A stretch of DNA of 64,000 bases, from assembly GCF_014655295.1 (NCBI RefSeq), contig NZ_BNBI01000004.1:124001-188000 (forward strand), given 5' to 3'. The translations under genes were made by a program, and so were the position numbers. Numbering within the stretch: position 1 is the first letter of the stretch; each line of letters begins with the position of its first letter. Origin of the DNA: Streptomyces fumanus. GTDB taxonomy: Bacteria; Actinomycetota; Actinomycetes; Streptomycetales; Streptomycetaceae. Below, piece after piece: positions 8,246 through 17,249 of the stretch. Below the pieces are notes generated by a model, which worked only from the letters and a program-made list of their open reading frames with translations, was not told the DNA's origin and made no database searches.

Positions 8246-9244
8246 GTGGCCACCTCCACCTCGAACGCCTTGGCCGGCGGGGAGCGTCCAGGCCCGTCCC
8301 CGGCCCCCGACGGCGGGGGCACCGGCCGACGGCGGCGAAGCGCACTGCTGCACCGGCTGGACCTCAAGGGCGCGCCGTACGCGTTCGTCGCGCCGTTCTT
8401 CATCGTCTTCGCCGCCTTCAGCTTCTACCCCCTCGTCTACACCTCGTGGATCTCCCTGCACCGCGTCGAACTCGCCACCCTCGACGTCATGGAGTGGGTG
8501 GCATTCGACAACTACGTCGAACTCTGGGGCGACTCACGCTTCTGGAACGCGCTGTCGAACACCATCACCATCGGCGTCATCTCCACGGTGCCGCAGTTGC
8601 TGATGGCCCTCGGCCTGGCGCACCTGCTCAACTACCGCATGCGGGCCTCGCTGTTCTTCCGCGTGGCCTCGCTGGTTCCGTACGCCACCTCGGTCGCCGC
8701 CGCCGCGCTGGTCTTCACCATGATCTTCGAGCGTGACTTCGGCATGATCAACTGGGCGCTGGGCTCGGTCGGCATCGACCCGGTGGACTGGGAGGCCGAC
8801 AAGTGGCCCGCGCAGGTGGCGATCTCCACCATCGTCATCTGGCGCTGGACCGGCTACAACGCGCTGCTCTACCTGGCCGCCATGCAGGCCGTCCCGGCCG
8901 AACGGTACGAGGCCGCCGCCATCGACGGCGCCTCCCGGTGGAAGCAGTTCACCCATGTCACCGTGCCCGGGATCCGCTCCACCATCGTCTTCACCATCGT
9001 GCTCTCCACGATCGGCGCCACCCAGCTCTTCGGCGAACCGCTGATCTTCGGCCAGGGACCCAACGGAGTCACCGGCGGCGCGGACAACCAGTACCAGACG
9101 CTGGGCCTGCTGCTGTACGAGGAGGGCTGGAAGAACTACCAGATGGGCCGCTCGGCGACCGTCGCCTGGGCGATGTTCCTGCTGCTCGTCCTCGCCTTCG
9201 CCGCGCAGCGCCTGATCAAGTGGCTGCGTTCCCGTACGTCCTGA
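8246..9244 (+). CDS. Sugar ABC transporter permease (MalF/CebF type)
   Basis: A 332-residue membrane protein starting at GTG 8246 behind GGAAGGGAAG. After a basic, disordered N-terminus of about 35 residues come six predicted membrane helices, beginning APYAFVAPFFIVFAAFSFYP. The permease coupling loop EAAAIDGASRWKQFTHVTVP matches the EAA motif that contacts the ATPase. It lies between the binding protein and the second permease, 12 bp from the latter. No ATPase gene is present, as in Ceb-type systems served by the shared MsiK ATPase encoded elsewhere. Confidence 0.93.
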   Translation: MATSTSNALAGGERPGPSPAPDGGGTGRRRRSALLHRLDLKGAPYAFVAPFFIVFAAFSFYPLVYTSWISLHRVELATLDVMEWVAFDNYVELWGDSRFWNALSNTITIGVISTVPQLLMALGLAHLLNYRMRASLFFRVASLVPYATSVAAAALVFTMIFERDFGMINWALGSVGIDPVDWEADKWPAQVAISTIVIWRWTGYNALLYLAAMQAVPAERYEAAAIDGASRWKQFTHVTVPGIRSTIVFTIVLSTIGATQLFGEPLIFGQGPNGVTGGADNQYQTLGLLLYEEGWKNYQMGRSATVAWAMFLLLVLAFAAQRLIKWLRSRTS

Positions 9245-9256
9245 CCTGGAGCCGAC

Positions 9257-10183
9257 ATGACCACCAACAGCCTCCCGGTCCGGACGGACACCCCGGTCCG
9301 GACCCCCGCGGCCGGGCCGGCCGGCCGGGCCGGACGCCGCAAGCTGCTGCACCCGCGCGCCGGCCGCCAGCACCACGCCGGCCCGCTCGCCTACGTCCTG
9401 CTCGTCGTCATGGCGGTGCTGTCGATCTTCCCGCTGTACTGGACGATGGTGGCCGCCTCCACCGACAACAGCCGCATCAGCCAGACCCCGCCGCCGTTCG
9501 TGCCGGGCCCGAACCTGTTCAGCAACCTCGCCCGCGCGTGGGACGAGGCGGCCATGGGCAAGGCCATGGTCAACAGCCTGATCGTGGCCGGGGTGATCGC
9601 CCTGTCCACGGTGATGTTCGCGACGCTGGCCGGGTTCGCCTTCGCCAAACTGCGGTTCAAGGGGCGCAACGTCCTGCTCATGCTGGTGATCGGCACCATG
9701 ATGGTGCCGCCGCAGTTGGGTGTCGTCCCGCTGTTCATGCTGATGTCGGAGCTGGGCCTGGCGCAGCAACTGCCCGCCGTCATCTTCCCCACGCTGGTGA
9801 GCGCGGTCGGGGTGTTCTTCATGCGGCAGTACCTGGCCGAGGCGCTGCCGGACGAACTGGTCGAGGCCGGACGCGTGGACGGCGCGCACTCGTTGCGGAT
9901 CTTCTGGAGCATCGTGCTGCCCATCGCCCGGCCTGCGATGGCGGTCCTGTTCATGATCACGTTCGTGCATGCGTGGAACGACTTCTTCTGGCCGTTCGTG
10001 GTCCTCGACATGACCAACCCGACCGTTCCCGTCGCCCTCACCCAGCTCAGCGCAGGCTATGTCCGGGACCAGTCGCTGATCATGGCGGGCGCGCTGCTCG
10101 GCACGCTGCCGCTGCTGGCGATGTTCGTCGTCTTCGGCCGCCAGATCGTCAGCGGCATCATGGCCGGCGCCGTCAAGGGCTGA
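9257..10183 (+). CDS. Sugar ABC transporter permease (MalG/CebG type)
   Basis: A 308-residue inner-membrane permease, start ATG 9257 with GGAG upstream. Six membrane helices are visible, from [19 protein letters not shown] to the terminal [18 protein letters not shown]. The EAA loop reads [20 protein letters not shown], and the protein ends GAVKG, typical of MalG-type subunits. It forms the translocation pore with the upstream permease. The GH1 gene follows after about 95 bp. Confidence 0.93.
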   Translation: MTTNSLPVRTDTPVRTPAAGPAGRAGRRKLLHPRAGRQHHAGPLAYVLLVVMAVLSIFPLYWTMVAASTDNSRISQTPPPFVPGPNLFSNLARAWDEAAMGKAMVNSLIVAGVIALSTVMFATLAGFAFAKLRFKGRNVLLMLVIGTMMVPPQLGVVPLFMLMSELGLAQQLPAVIFPTLVSAVGVFFMRQYLAEALPDELVEAGRVDGAHSLRIFWSIVLPIARPAMAVLFMITFVHAWNDFFWPFVVLDMTNPTVPVALTQLSAGYVRDQSLIMAGALLGTLPLLAMFVVFGRQIVSGIMAGAVKG

Positions 10184-10277
10184 CCGGCTCCACCGGCCCG
10201 GGCGCCCCCGTCCGGGCCCGCAGGGCACCGGAGCCGTTCACCGTACGGCCCGCCGCCGTCTCTCCGAAAGGACTCAT

Positions 10278-11717
10278 GTGGTCACCGCAGCACAGCACAG
10301 CGGGCCCGGCCCTGACGGGACCCGGGTCTTCCCCGAGGGCTTCCTCTGGGGCTCCGCGACCGCCTCGTACCAGATCGAGGGGGCCGTCGCCGAGGACGGC
10401 CGGACGCCGTCCATCTGGGACACCTACGCCCGCACCCCGGGCCGGGTCCGCAACGGCGACACCGGTGACATCGCCACCGACCACTACCACCGCTGGCGCG
10501 AGGACGTCGCCCTGATGGCCGAACTCGGCCTGGGCGCCTACCGGTTCTCCCTCGCCTGGCCCCGCATCCAGCCCACCGGCCGGGGCCCCGCCGCGCAGCG
10601 CGGCCTGGACTTCTACCGGCGGCTCGCCGACGAGCTGCTGGACCGGGGCATCCAGCCGGTCGCCACCCTCTACCACTGGGACCTCCCGCAGGAGCTGGAG
10701 GACGCCGGCGGCTGGCCCGAGCGCGCCACGGCCGAGCGGCTCGCCGAGTACGCGGCCCTCGCCGCCGACGCCCTCGGCGACCGGGTGACGACCTGGACCA
10801 CCCTCAACGAGCCCTGGTGCAGCGCCTTCCTCGGCTACGGCTCCGGGGTGCACGCCCCCGGCCGCACCGACCCGGTCGCGGCACTGCGCGCCGGACACCA
10901 CCTCAACCTGGGCCACGGCCTCGCGGTCCAGGCGCTGCGCGACCGCCTTCCGGCCACCGCCCAGGTCTCGGTGACGCTCAACTTCCACCACGTCCGCCCG
11001 CTCACCGGAAGCGACGCCGACGCCGAGGCGGTCCGCCGGATCGACGCGCTCGCCAACCGGTTCTTCACCGGCCCGATGCTCACGGGCGCCTACCCGGAGG
11101 ACCTGATCAAGGACACCGCCGCGCTGACCGACTGGTCCTTCGTCCGCGACGGCGACCTCGGGCAGATCCACCAGCCGCTGGACTTCCTCGGCGTCAACTA
11201 CTACTCGCCCACCCTCGTCTCCGCGGCCGACGGCAGCGGCGTCCACACCTCGGACGGCCACGGCAACAGCGACCACAGCCCCTGGCCGGGCGCCGACACC
11301 GTCGCCTTCCACCAGCCGCCCGGCGACACCACCGCCATGGGCTGGGCCGTCGACCCGGCCGGCCTGTACGAGCTGCTGCGCCGACTGTCGGCCGACTTCC
11401 CGGACACACCGCTGGTCATCACCGAGAACGGCGCGGCCTTCGACGACTACGCCGACCCCTCCGGCAACGTCAACGACCCCGCCCGGATCGCCTACGTACG
11501 CGGCCACCTGGCCGCCGTCCACCAGGCGATCACGGACGGCGCGGACGTACGCGGCTACTTCCTGTGGTCCCTGCTGGACAACTTCGAGTGGGCCCACGGC
11601 TACAGCAAGCGCTTCGGCGCCGTCTACGTGGACTACCCGACCGGCACCCGCATCCCGAAGGCCAGCGCCCGCTGGTACGCCGAGGTGGCCCGCTCGGGGG
11701 TCCTGCCCGGCGCCTGA
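10278..11717 (+). CDS. GH1 beta-glucosidase
   Basis: A 479-residue glycoside hydrolase family 1 enzyme. The acid/base Glu is in TLNEPW (Glu 178) and the nucleophile Glu in VITENG (Glu 383). The N-terminal [15 protein letters not shown] and the aglycone-site [16 protein letters not shown] segments are also present. Start GTG 10278 follows GAAAGGA. There is no signal peptide, so it acts in the cytoplasm on beta-glucosides brought in by the upstream importer, releasing glucose. It is the last gene of the operon; two strong hairpins follow. Length and motifs match the BglC class. Confidence 0.95.
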   Translation: MVTAAQHSGPGPDGTRVFPEGFLWGSATASYQIEGAVAEDGRTPSIWDTYARTPGRVRNGDTGDIATDHYHRWREDVALMAELGLGAYRFSLAWPRIQPTGRGPAAQRGLDFYRRLADELLDRGIQPVATLYHWDLPQELEDAGGWPERATAERLAEYAALAADALGDRVTTWTTLNEPWCSAFLGYGSGVHAPGRTDPVAALRAGHHLNLGHGLAVQALRDRLPATAQVSVTLNFHHVRPLTGSDADAEAVRRIDALANRFFTGPMLTGAYPEDLIKDTAALTDWSFVRDGDLGQIHQPLDFLGVNYYSPTLVSAADGSGVHTSDGHGNSDHSPWPGADTVAFHQPPGDTTAMGWAVDPAGLYELLRRLSADFPDTPLVITENGAAFDDYADPSGNVNDPARIAYVRGHLAAVHQAITDGADVRGYFLWSLLDNFEWAHGYSKRFGAVYVDYPTGTRIPKASARWYAEVARSGVLPGA

Positions 11718-11725
11718 CCGAGCCC

Positions 11726-11769
11726 GGTGCGGCACCGCCTCGTCACGCCTCTCCGCGCGGTGCCGCACC
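11726..11769 (+). terminator. Hairpin terminator after the beta-glucosidase gene
   Basis: A perfect 12-bp stem, GGTGCGGCACCG paired with CGGTGCCGCACC, with a 20-nt loop, starts 8 nt after the GH1 stop codon. There is no U tract, which is usual for Streptomyces. Confidence 0.7.
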
Positions 11770-11778
11770 GCCGAGTCC

Positions 11779-11805
11779 GCCCCCGGCCCGGCCCGGGCCG
11801 GGGGC
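11779..11805. terminator. Second GC-rich hairpin after the sugar operon
   Basis: A perfect 12-bp stem, GCCCCCGGCCCG with CGGGCCGGGGGC, closed by a 3-nt loop, lies directly after the first terminator. The tandem arrangement probably isolates the sugar operon from the following acetyltransferase gene. Confidence 0.6.
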
Positions 11806-11868
11806 GGGCGCAGGTCAGCGAGGTGCCCGGCGGCACACCCGCCGCACGAGGGCCCCTTTCCGGTGCGG

Positions 11869-11880
11869 CATACTCACCGG
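11869..11880 (+). promoter_or_regulatory. -10 box of a leaderless promoter
   Basis: CATACT at 11869-11874 ends 6 nt before ATG 11881, and no ribosome-binding sequence precedes that ATG. A transcript beginning at the start codon is therefore likely. Confidence 0.45.
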
Positions 11881-12369
11881 ATGAGCGCACGCACGTCCCC
11901 GGCCGCCCTGCCGATCACGATACGGAGGGCCGTGGCGCGGGACGCCAAGCGTCTCACGCGGCTCGTGCGCGGCTCCGGCGCGTACGCGGGCAGGTACGCC
12001 GCCGCCGTCGCGGGCTACCGGGTCGGGCCGGACTACCTCGAGGCCCACCGCGCCTTCGTGGCCGTCGGCACCGGGGAGTACGACGGCCGGGTCCTCGGGT
12101 TCTACTCGCTGGTCCTGGCGCCACCGGAGCTCGACCTGCTGTTCGTGGCCGACGACGCGCAGCGGCGGGGCATCGGGCGCCGGCTCGTCGCCCATATGCG
12201 GTCCGAGGCCCGTGCCGCCGGGGTGGACCGGGTCAAGGTCGTGTCGCACGTGCCCGCCGAGGACTTCTACCACCGCGCGGGTGCGGTGCGCACGGGTACG
12301 GTGCTCGCGGACCCGCCCGCCGTGCCGTGGGACCGTCCCGCGTTCGAGTTCCGCATACCGTCCCGCTGA
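11881..12369 (+). CDS. GNAT-family N-acetyltransferase
   Basis: A 162-residue GCN5-related acetyltransferase. The acetyl-CoA pyrophosphate loop is in DDAQRRGIGRRLVAHM (Q/RxxGxG/A) and is preceded by the strand LDLLFVADDA. The N-terminus is ITIRRAVARDAKRLTRLVRG. The leaderless ATG 11881 is preferred to an in-frame GTG 18 nt upstream, which would overlap the promoter. It stands alone, converging on the inositol-monophosphatase-like gene. Substrate is unknown. Confidence 0.88.
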   Translation: MSARTSPAALPITIRRAVARDAKRLTRLVRGSGAYAGRYAAAVAGYRVGPDYLEAHRAFVAVGTGEYDGRVLGFYSLVLAPPELDLLFVADDAQRRGIGRRLVAHMRSEARAAGVDRVKVVSHVPAEDFYHRAGAVRTGTVLADPPAVPWDRPAFEFRIPSR

Positions 12370-12447
12370 CGCGTGCGGAGCCGGGCCGGACCGGCACGGG
12401 GACGCCGGCCGCCGGGCGGCATCGCGGCGCACCGGCGCGGCGCGCCC

Positions 12448-13332
12448 TCACCCCGGGCCGGTCACGTGCGCCTCCTCGCTGTCCGAGCCGGGGTTCCCGT
12501 CCCCCTCGCCCGCCGCCGGGTAGACCCGCGCCAGCAGCTCCCGCAGTTGCGTCCAGAGGGCCGGTGACGCCGCCAGGACGTCGCCGCCGGGAGGCCAGGT
12601 GCCGGGGGTGGGGCCGGTCAGCGCCCCGACCGTGCCGCCGGCCTGGTGCACCAGGAGGGCTCCCGCGGCGCAGTCCCACGCGTGCAGCCCGGGGGCCCAC
12701 AGGGCGTCCGCGCGGCCGGTGGCGACCTGGGCGAGCGCGGCCGCCGCGCTGCCCCCGCGCCGCAGATCCCGTACCCGGGGCAGCAGGACACCGACCGCGG
12801 GGCCGGCCAGGGGGCGCTGCGCGGGCCGGCCGAAGTTGAGTTCCACCAGAGCGCGGGAGAGGTCCCGCTTGCGCAGCGGGGCGACCGGTGTGCCGTCGGC
12901 GACCGTGCGGGCACCCGCCCGGGCCTCGGTCAGCGCACCGACGGCGGGCTCGACGACCACGCCGGCCAGCAGCCGGCCGCTGTCCGCGTCGGCGGCGGCC
13001 ACGCTGACCGCCCAGTCGGGACGCCCGTACAGGTAGTTGGTGGTGCCGTCGATCGGGTCGACGATCCACCGCACCCCGCCATGCCCGGCGGTGGTCCCCT
13101 CCTCCTCGCCCAGCACCGTGTCGTCCGGCCGGTGCTCGCTCAGCACCGCGCGTACCGCCCGCTCGGTGTCCCGGTCGGCCTGGCTCACCAGGTCGTCGGG
13201 GCCCGCCTTCTCCTCGATCAGCAGTTCATGGGCGGCGGCGCGCCAGGCGGCGGCGGTACGGGCGCCCGCCCGGGCGGCGGCGCGGGCGACGGCCAGCAGG
13301 GCGTCCAGGTCCTCCGGACCGGCGGGGCTCAC
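12448..13332 (-). CDS. Inositol-monophosphatase-family phosphatase
   Basis: A 294-residue Mg-dependent sugar phosphatase of the IMPase/FBPase fold. The metal ligands lie in GEEEG (motif ExE), VDPIDGTTNY (DPxDGT) and HAWDCAAGALLVHQAGG (WDxAAG). The start is GTG 13332, with GGAAGGAA upstream; the GTGA overlaps the stop of the UbiA-type gene. It is the last gene of a four-gene operon and should remove a phosphate from a polyol or sugar phosphate. Homologues act on inositol phosphate, histidinol phosphate or fructose bisphosphate, and the context favours a polyol phosphate. Confidence 0.9.
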   Translation of the reverse strand: MSPAGPEDLDALLAVARAAARAGARTAAAWRAAAHELLIEEKAGPDDLVSQADRDTERAVRAVLSEHRPDDTVLGEEEGTTAGHGGVRWIVDPIDGTTNYLYGRPDWAVSVAAADADSGRLLAGVVVEPAVGALTEARAGARTVADGTPVAPLRKRDLSRALVELNFGRPAQRPLAGPAVGVLLPRVRDLRRGGSAAAALAQVATGRADALWAPGLHAWDCAAGALLVHQAGGTVGALTGPTPGTWPPGGDVLAASPALWTQLRELLARVYPAAGEGDGNPGSDSEEAHVTGPG

Positions 13333-14660
13333 CGGCGTTCCTTCCGCAGGGCCTCCCAGGTGGCCGGCCCGACCACCGCCCGGGCCAGCGCCGCGCCCGG
13401 AACCGCCACCAGGGGACGCAGCCGCCCGGACGGCAGCCCGATCGTGCTGAGCGAGCGGCTGCTGTAGACGAGGTGGGCGGCCATGACGGCCAGCCAGGGC
13501 AGCAGGGCGGCCAGCGGGCGCGGCTGCCCGGTGAGGGCCAGGACCAGGAGTTGCGGGGCGGCCCCCGCGAGCAGCACCAGGGGACGCCGTGCCGGGAGGA
13601 GGACCACCGCCGCCGTCGCGGCCGCCCCCAGCAGCGCGGCCACCAGGCAGTGCTCCGGTGACGCGGGCGCGCCGAGCAGGACGCCGGTCACCGCGGAGGC
13701 CGTGCCCGCGACCAGCAGCGCCAGGTTCCACGGGGCGGTCCACGGGGTACGGCGGCGCAGCGGCGCCCAGTCGGCCGGTGCCGCGTCGGTGCGCGACGGC
13801 AGCCAGCGCACCAGCGCCAGCAGGTGCTCACGGGCGTGCTCGGCCCGCGCCGTCCAGATCAGCCTGCCGTGGTCCGCGGCGGCGAACGCCAGGCTCTCCA
13901 GGACCCATCTGCTGGTGACGAACGCGACCCCGAACGCCCACAGCGCCACCGCCGCGGCCACCGCGAGCGCCGGGCGGCGGCCCAGGTCGACCGCGAGCGC
14001 CAGACCGGTCATGCCGCGCACCACGTAGCCCGCGCCGACCACGATCCACAGGGCGACGACGGCCGGCCGGGCGGGCGGCGGGACCGTCGCGGTCCGGCCC
14101 GTGCCCCTGGCGCGCAGGACCTCGTAGACGACGGCCACGCCGAACACCGCCGCGGTCACCGCCCAGACCACCCCGGCCAGCGGCGCCAGTACCAGGGCCA
14201 GGACCGCCACGGCGGCCAGCCGCGCCACCGCGACCGCGCAGCTCGCGCCGACGCGGGCCCGGACCCGTTCGAGCGGCCCCGGCAGGCGCCCGCGGTCGTG
14301 CCCGGCGGGATGGCTCTGGTCGGCGACGAACCCCCGGACGTCGTTCCACTGGTAGCGGGCGGGATAGACGAGCAGTTCCAGCACCCCCCAGACGATCAGG
14401 GCCCGCACCACCGTCCGCCCCGTCACGTCCGCGCCCGCCGCCACGGCCAGCAGGAACGTGAACGGCATCAGCAGCCCCTTCACCGCGTCCTTGGGCCGGG
14501 GCATCACCAGGTACCCCAGCATCGAGCGCGGCCGGGACCCGGCCGGCCGCCCGCCGTCCAGCCGGTCTCCGTCCCGCTGCCCGCCGGCGGCCGGTCCGGG
14601 CGCCGCCGGCCGGGCGGAGGCGGGCACCGGGAAGCCGTCCGCCTGCTCCACGCCGGTCAC
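13329..14660 (-). CDS. UbiA-superfamily membrane prenyltransferase
   Basis: A 443-residue protein with a 45-residue disordered, Pro/Ala-rich N-terminus and about nine hydrophobic helices. The aspartate-rich site reads YQWNDVRGFVADQSHP, matching the ND-x6-D signature of UbiA enzymes and closest in style to prenyl-phosphate phosphoribosyltransferases such as mycobacterial Rv3806c, although the third Asp is Gly here. It ends VVGPATWEALRKERR. ATG 14660 overlaps the upstream HAD stop (ATGA), and its own stop overlaps the IMPase-like start. It should transfer a polyprenyl group to a small acceptor at the membrane. A second DxxxD motif is not obvious to me, so substrate classes stay open. Confidence 0.8.
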   Translation of the reverse strand: MTGVEQADGFPVPASARPAAPGPAAGGQRDGDRLDGGRPAGSRPRSMLGYLVMPRPKDAVKGLLMPFTFLLAVAAGADVTGRTVVRALIVWGVLELLVYPARYQWNDVRGFVADQSHPAGHDRGRLPGPLERVRARVGASCAVAVARLAAVAVLALVLAPLAGVVWAVTAAVFGVAVVYEVLRARGTGRTATVPPPARPAVVALWIVVGAGYVVRGMTGLALAVDLGRRPALAVAAAVALWAFGVAFVTSRWVLESLAFAAADHGRLIWTARAEHAREHLLALVRWLPSRTDAAPADWAPLRRRTPWTAPWNLALLVAGTASAVTGVLLGAPASPEHCLVAALLGAAATAAVVLLPARRPLVLLAGAAPQLLVLALTGQPRPLAALLPWLAVMAAHLVYSSRSLSTIGLPSGRLRPLVAVPGAALARAVVGPATWEALRKERR

Positions 14661-15406
14661 GGGGCCACCCGCACCGTGTCACCGACGAGGTCCGCGGCGA
14701 GCCGCCCCCAGTCGGACCGCACCCAGGCGGCCCCGGCCCCGGACAGCCGCGCGCTCCGTTCGGCCCGCTCCTCCTCCGGTACGAACTGCACCAGGCCGGC
14801 GGTGGCGATGCCCGCCGCCACGGCGGACGCCGCTCCGGTGGCCGAGTCCTCGACGGCGAGCGCCTCCCGCGGGGCGACACCGAGTTCGGCGAGAGCGTGC
14901 CGGTAGACGGCCGGGTCCGGTTTGCTGGTCGGCACCGGCAGGCTGTCCTCGGCGCTGAACCGGCTGCCCGCCGGCAGCAGCCCGTCCAGGCCGCTGGCGG
15001 CGAAGCACGCGGCGAGCCGCGTGAGCGCGCTGGAACTCACCACGGCCAGCCGGTAGCGGCGGCCCAGCGCGGTCACGGCCGCCACCACGTCCGGCCGGGG
15101 CGTCAGCACCCGCCCCAGGTACGCCGTCACCTCCCGTTTCTCCCGCTCCACCCACGCCTCCAGCTCGGCGGGGTCCAGGCGGACGCCCTGGCGTGCGGCG
15201 AGGTCCTGGGCGGTGGTGCGGAAGTTCTTGCCGGTGGAGGTGAGCCGCAGATGCTCGGGGGAGAAGTCACCGGTGAGCCCGAAGCGGCGGGCGAAGTCCT
15301 GGGTGACGACCGCCGAGGCGACGTACGCGGGCTCCTCGGAGGGGAACAGGGTGCCGTCCGCGTCGAGCAGCAGCGTGGAGACGCCGGTCAGGTCAGGGGT
15401 GCTCAT
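14657..15406 (-). CDS. HAD-superfamily phosphatase (phosphoglycolate-phosphatase-like)
   Basis: A 249-residue HAD subfamily IA hydrolase. Motif I is LLLDADGTLF, motif II VVSSSALT, motif III the Lys in PTSKPDP and motif IV AVEDSATG. The cap domain lies between residues about 20 and 90. ATG 15406 lies inside the 3' end of the upstream polyol dehydrogenase gene (14-nt overlap) and the stop overlaps the UbiA start, so translation is coupled on both sides. It probably dephosphorylates an intermediate of the same pathway. Confidence 0.9.
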   Translation of the reverse strand: MSTPDLTGVSTLLLDADGTLFPSEEPAYVASAVVTQDFARRFGLTGDFSPEHLRLTSTGKNFRTTAQDLAARQGVRLDPAELEAWVEREKREVTAYLGRVLTPRPDVVAAVTALGRRYRLAVVSSSALTRLAACFAASGLDGLLPAGSRFSAEDSLPVPTSKPDPAVYRHALAELGVAPREALAVEDSATGAASAVAAGIATAGLVQFVPEEERAERSARLSGAGAAWVRSDWGRLAADLVGDTVRVAP

Positions 15407-16877
15407 GGGGCTCCAAGGGTCGGGGGAGGGCGAGCCGGTCCGGCGCGGCCAGCGCGGCGCGCAGTGTGCTGCCGTCGGCGAACGCGCCGGCCAGGGCTCC
15501 GCGCAGCACGGCCACGCTGCCGGCGTCGTCGGCGAGGCCGCCGAACACGTCCCGCAGGGCCAGCAGCGGCCCGGGATCGTCACCGCCGCGCCGGGCGGCT
15601 TCCCGCAGTTCGCCGGCCCGGGCGTCCTGTACGTCGATGGGGGCGCCGTCGAGGTCCGTGCCGCGCAGGTAGCGCAGCCACGCGGCGACGGCGAGGGCGA
15701 GCCGGGCGCGCGGCCGCTCCTGGGCGTACGCGGCGTGCAGGGAGGGCAGCAGGTAGTCGGGCACCTTGGTGGAGCCGCGGCGGCACAGCCGGGCCAGCCG
15801 GTCCCCGATGCTGGGGTTGCGCAGCCGCTCCAGCACCGTGTCGCAGTAGGCGTACGGGTCCATGCCCGGGACGTCCGGCGGCAGCAGCGGGGCGATCTCC
15901 GCGCGCATCAGACGCTCCACGAAGCCGGCCACGGCCGGGTCGCTCATGGCCTGGTCGGTGGTGCGGTGCCCGGCCAGGTATCCGACGTAGCCCAGGGCGC
16001 AGTGGACCCCGTTGAGGAGCCGGCTCTTGATGAGTTTGTACGGGGCGACGTCGTGCACGAAGAGGGCTCCGACGCGGTCCAGCGGGGGCCGGTCGTTGCA
16101 GAAGTCGTCCTCGATGACCCACTGGGTGAACGGTTCGGTGATCACCGGCCAGCGGTCGCCGACGTGGAAGTCCTCCTCGACCTCGTCGCGGTCGCCGGGT
16201 GAGGTCGCCGGGGTGATGCGGTCGACCATGCTGCCGGGGAAGGAGACCCGCTCCTGGATCCACCGGGCCAGTGCGGGATCGCGGCGTCCGGCCAGGGTCG
16301 CGGTCGCGGCGCGGGCGGCGGCGGCGCTGTCGGGCAGGTTGTCGCAGGACAGCACGGTGAACGGGGCCTGGTGGGCGCGCCGGCGCCGGTCCAGGGCGTC
16401 GACGATCACGCCGAACACCGAGTCGGCGCCCGCGCAGGGACCGTCGGGCAGGACGTAGCCGTCGGCGGTGATCGTCAGGGTCACCAGGCGGATGCGCGGG
16501 TCGGCCAGGCGCCGTTCCACCGCCGTCCGGTCCTCGGCGAGCAGGAGGTATTCGACCATGCTGCCGATGACCTTGGCCGTACTGTCCTCGCCGTCGCGCT
16601 CGACGACCGTGAAGAGGTTGTCCTGCGCGTCCAGCACCTCGCCCATCTCGGGCCGTCGCATGCCGACCCCGATCACTCCCCACCGGGTGAAACCGAGCTC
16701 CGCGAGGTGGTCGAAGTAGACCTCCTGATGGGCCCGGTGGAAGCCGCCGACACCGAAGTGCACGACGGCCGGTTCGATCCGTGCCCGGTCGTAACCGGGT
16801 GTCTCCAACTGGCCGCCGGACGTCGCGTCCAGGGTGCGGTTGTTCAGCGCCGGAACAGAGGGGGGTGATTCTGACAT
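15393..16877 (-). CDS. Mannitol dehydrogenase-family polyol dehydrogenase
   Basis: A 494-residue NAD(P)-dependent long-chain polyol dehydrogenase. The N-terminal nucleotide-binding segment is VVHFGVGGFHRAHQEVYFD. The catalytic helix near residue 290 reads YKLIKSRLLNGVHCALGY, with the family Lys (KSRLLNG). Members oxidise mannitol, arabinitol or related polyols, or reduce fructuronate/tagaturonate. ATG 16877 follows GAGGT. It is the first gene of the four-gene operon, so it supplies or consumes a keto-sugar/polyol for the HAD, UbiA and IMPase-like enzymes downstream. Confidence 0.92.
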   Translation of the reverse strand: MSESPPSVPALNNRTLDATSGGQLETPGYDRARIEPAVVHFGVGGFHRAHQEVYFDHLAELGFTRWGVIGVGMRRPEMGEVLDAQDNLFTVVERDGEDSTAKVIGSMVEYLLLAEDRTAVERRLADPRIRLVTLTITADGYVLPDGPCAGADSVFGVIVDALDRRRRAHQAPFTVLSCDNLPDSAAAARAATATLAGRRDPALARWIQERVSFPGSMVDRITPATSPGDRDEVEEDFHVGDRWPVITEPFTQWVIEDDFCNDRPPLDRVGALFVHDVAPYKLIKSRLLNGVHCALGYVGYLAGHRTTDQAMSDPAVAGFVERLMRAEIAPLLPPDVPGMDPYAYCDTVLERLRNPSIGDRLARLCRRGSTKVPDYLLPSLHAAYAQERPRARLALAVAAWLRYLRGTDLDGAPIDVQDARAGELREAARRGGDDPGPLLALRDVFGGLADDAGSVAVLRGALAGAFADGSTLRAALAAPDRLALPRPLEPHEHP

Positions 16878-17249
16878 CGCGTACCTCGGTGGGATGCGGG
16901 GTGTTCCGTCGCCGCTGCGACGTCACCCGCCGGCCGCCGGGGGCGCGGTCAGGGTCCCGGAAGGCCGCGGACCGGCGGCCGCGCGGTAAGACCTGATGCG
17001 GCCGGCTGATCCGGCCGTCGGTGTCGGAGTACCGCCGCACATGCATCCGAAACGGTAATTTCATCCCGAATTGTTCTGTCGAGGGGGCCGGCTCGGCCCC
17101 CGCGCCGGAAGGAGCCGGGCGCCGTTTCGGCCCGCCTGCCCGTGCTACTCGGGCCTGGCACGGATCCGCACCTCGCGGACCGGTTCCAACGGGACGCCGG
17201 ACCGGCCACCGCCAGGACACGCAGGGAGACATGTACGAGGAGGACAGTG
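16878..17249. other. Divergent intergenic region between polyol operon and decarboxylase
   Basis: 372 bp without a gene. It holds a perfect 7-bp inverted repeat CGGCCGG-CTGAT-CCGGCCG near 17000 and an A/T-richer patch around 17040-17080 (CGGTAATTTCATCCCGAATT) where a promoter is likely. I cannot assign a convincing -35/-10 pair. A GAGGAGG ribosome site precedes the decarboxylase start. Confidence 0.4.

Noticed and set aside
8534..10228. 564-codon minus-strand frame opposite the ABC permeases
   Set aside because: Asp/Gln/His-rich shadow of membrane-protein codons. The plus strand encodes clear permeases with EAA loops.
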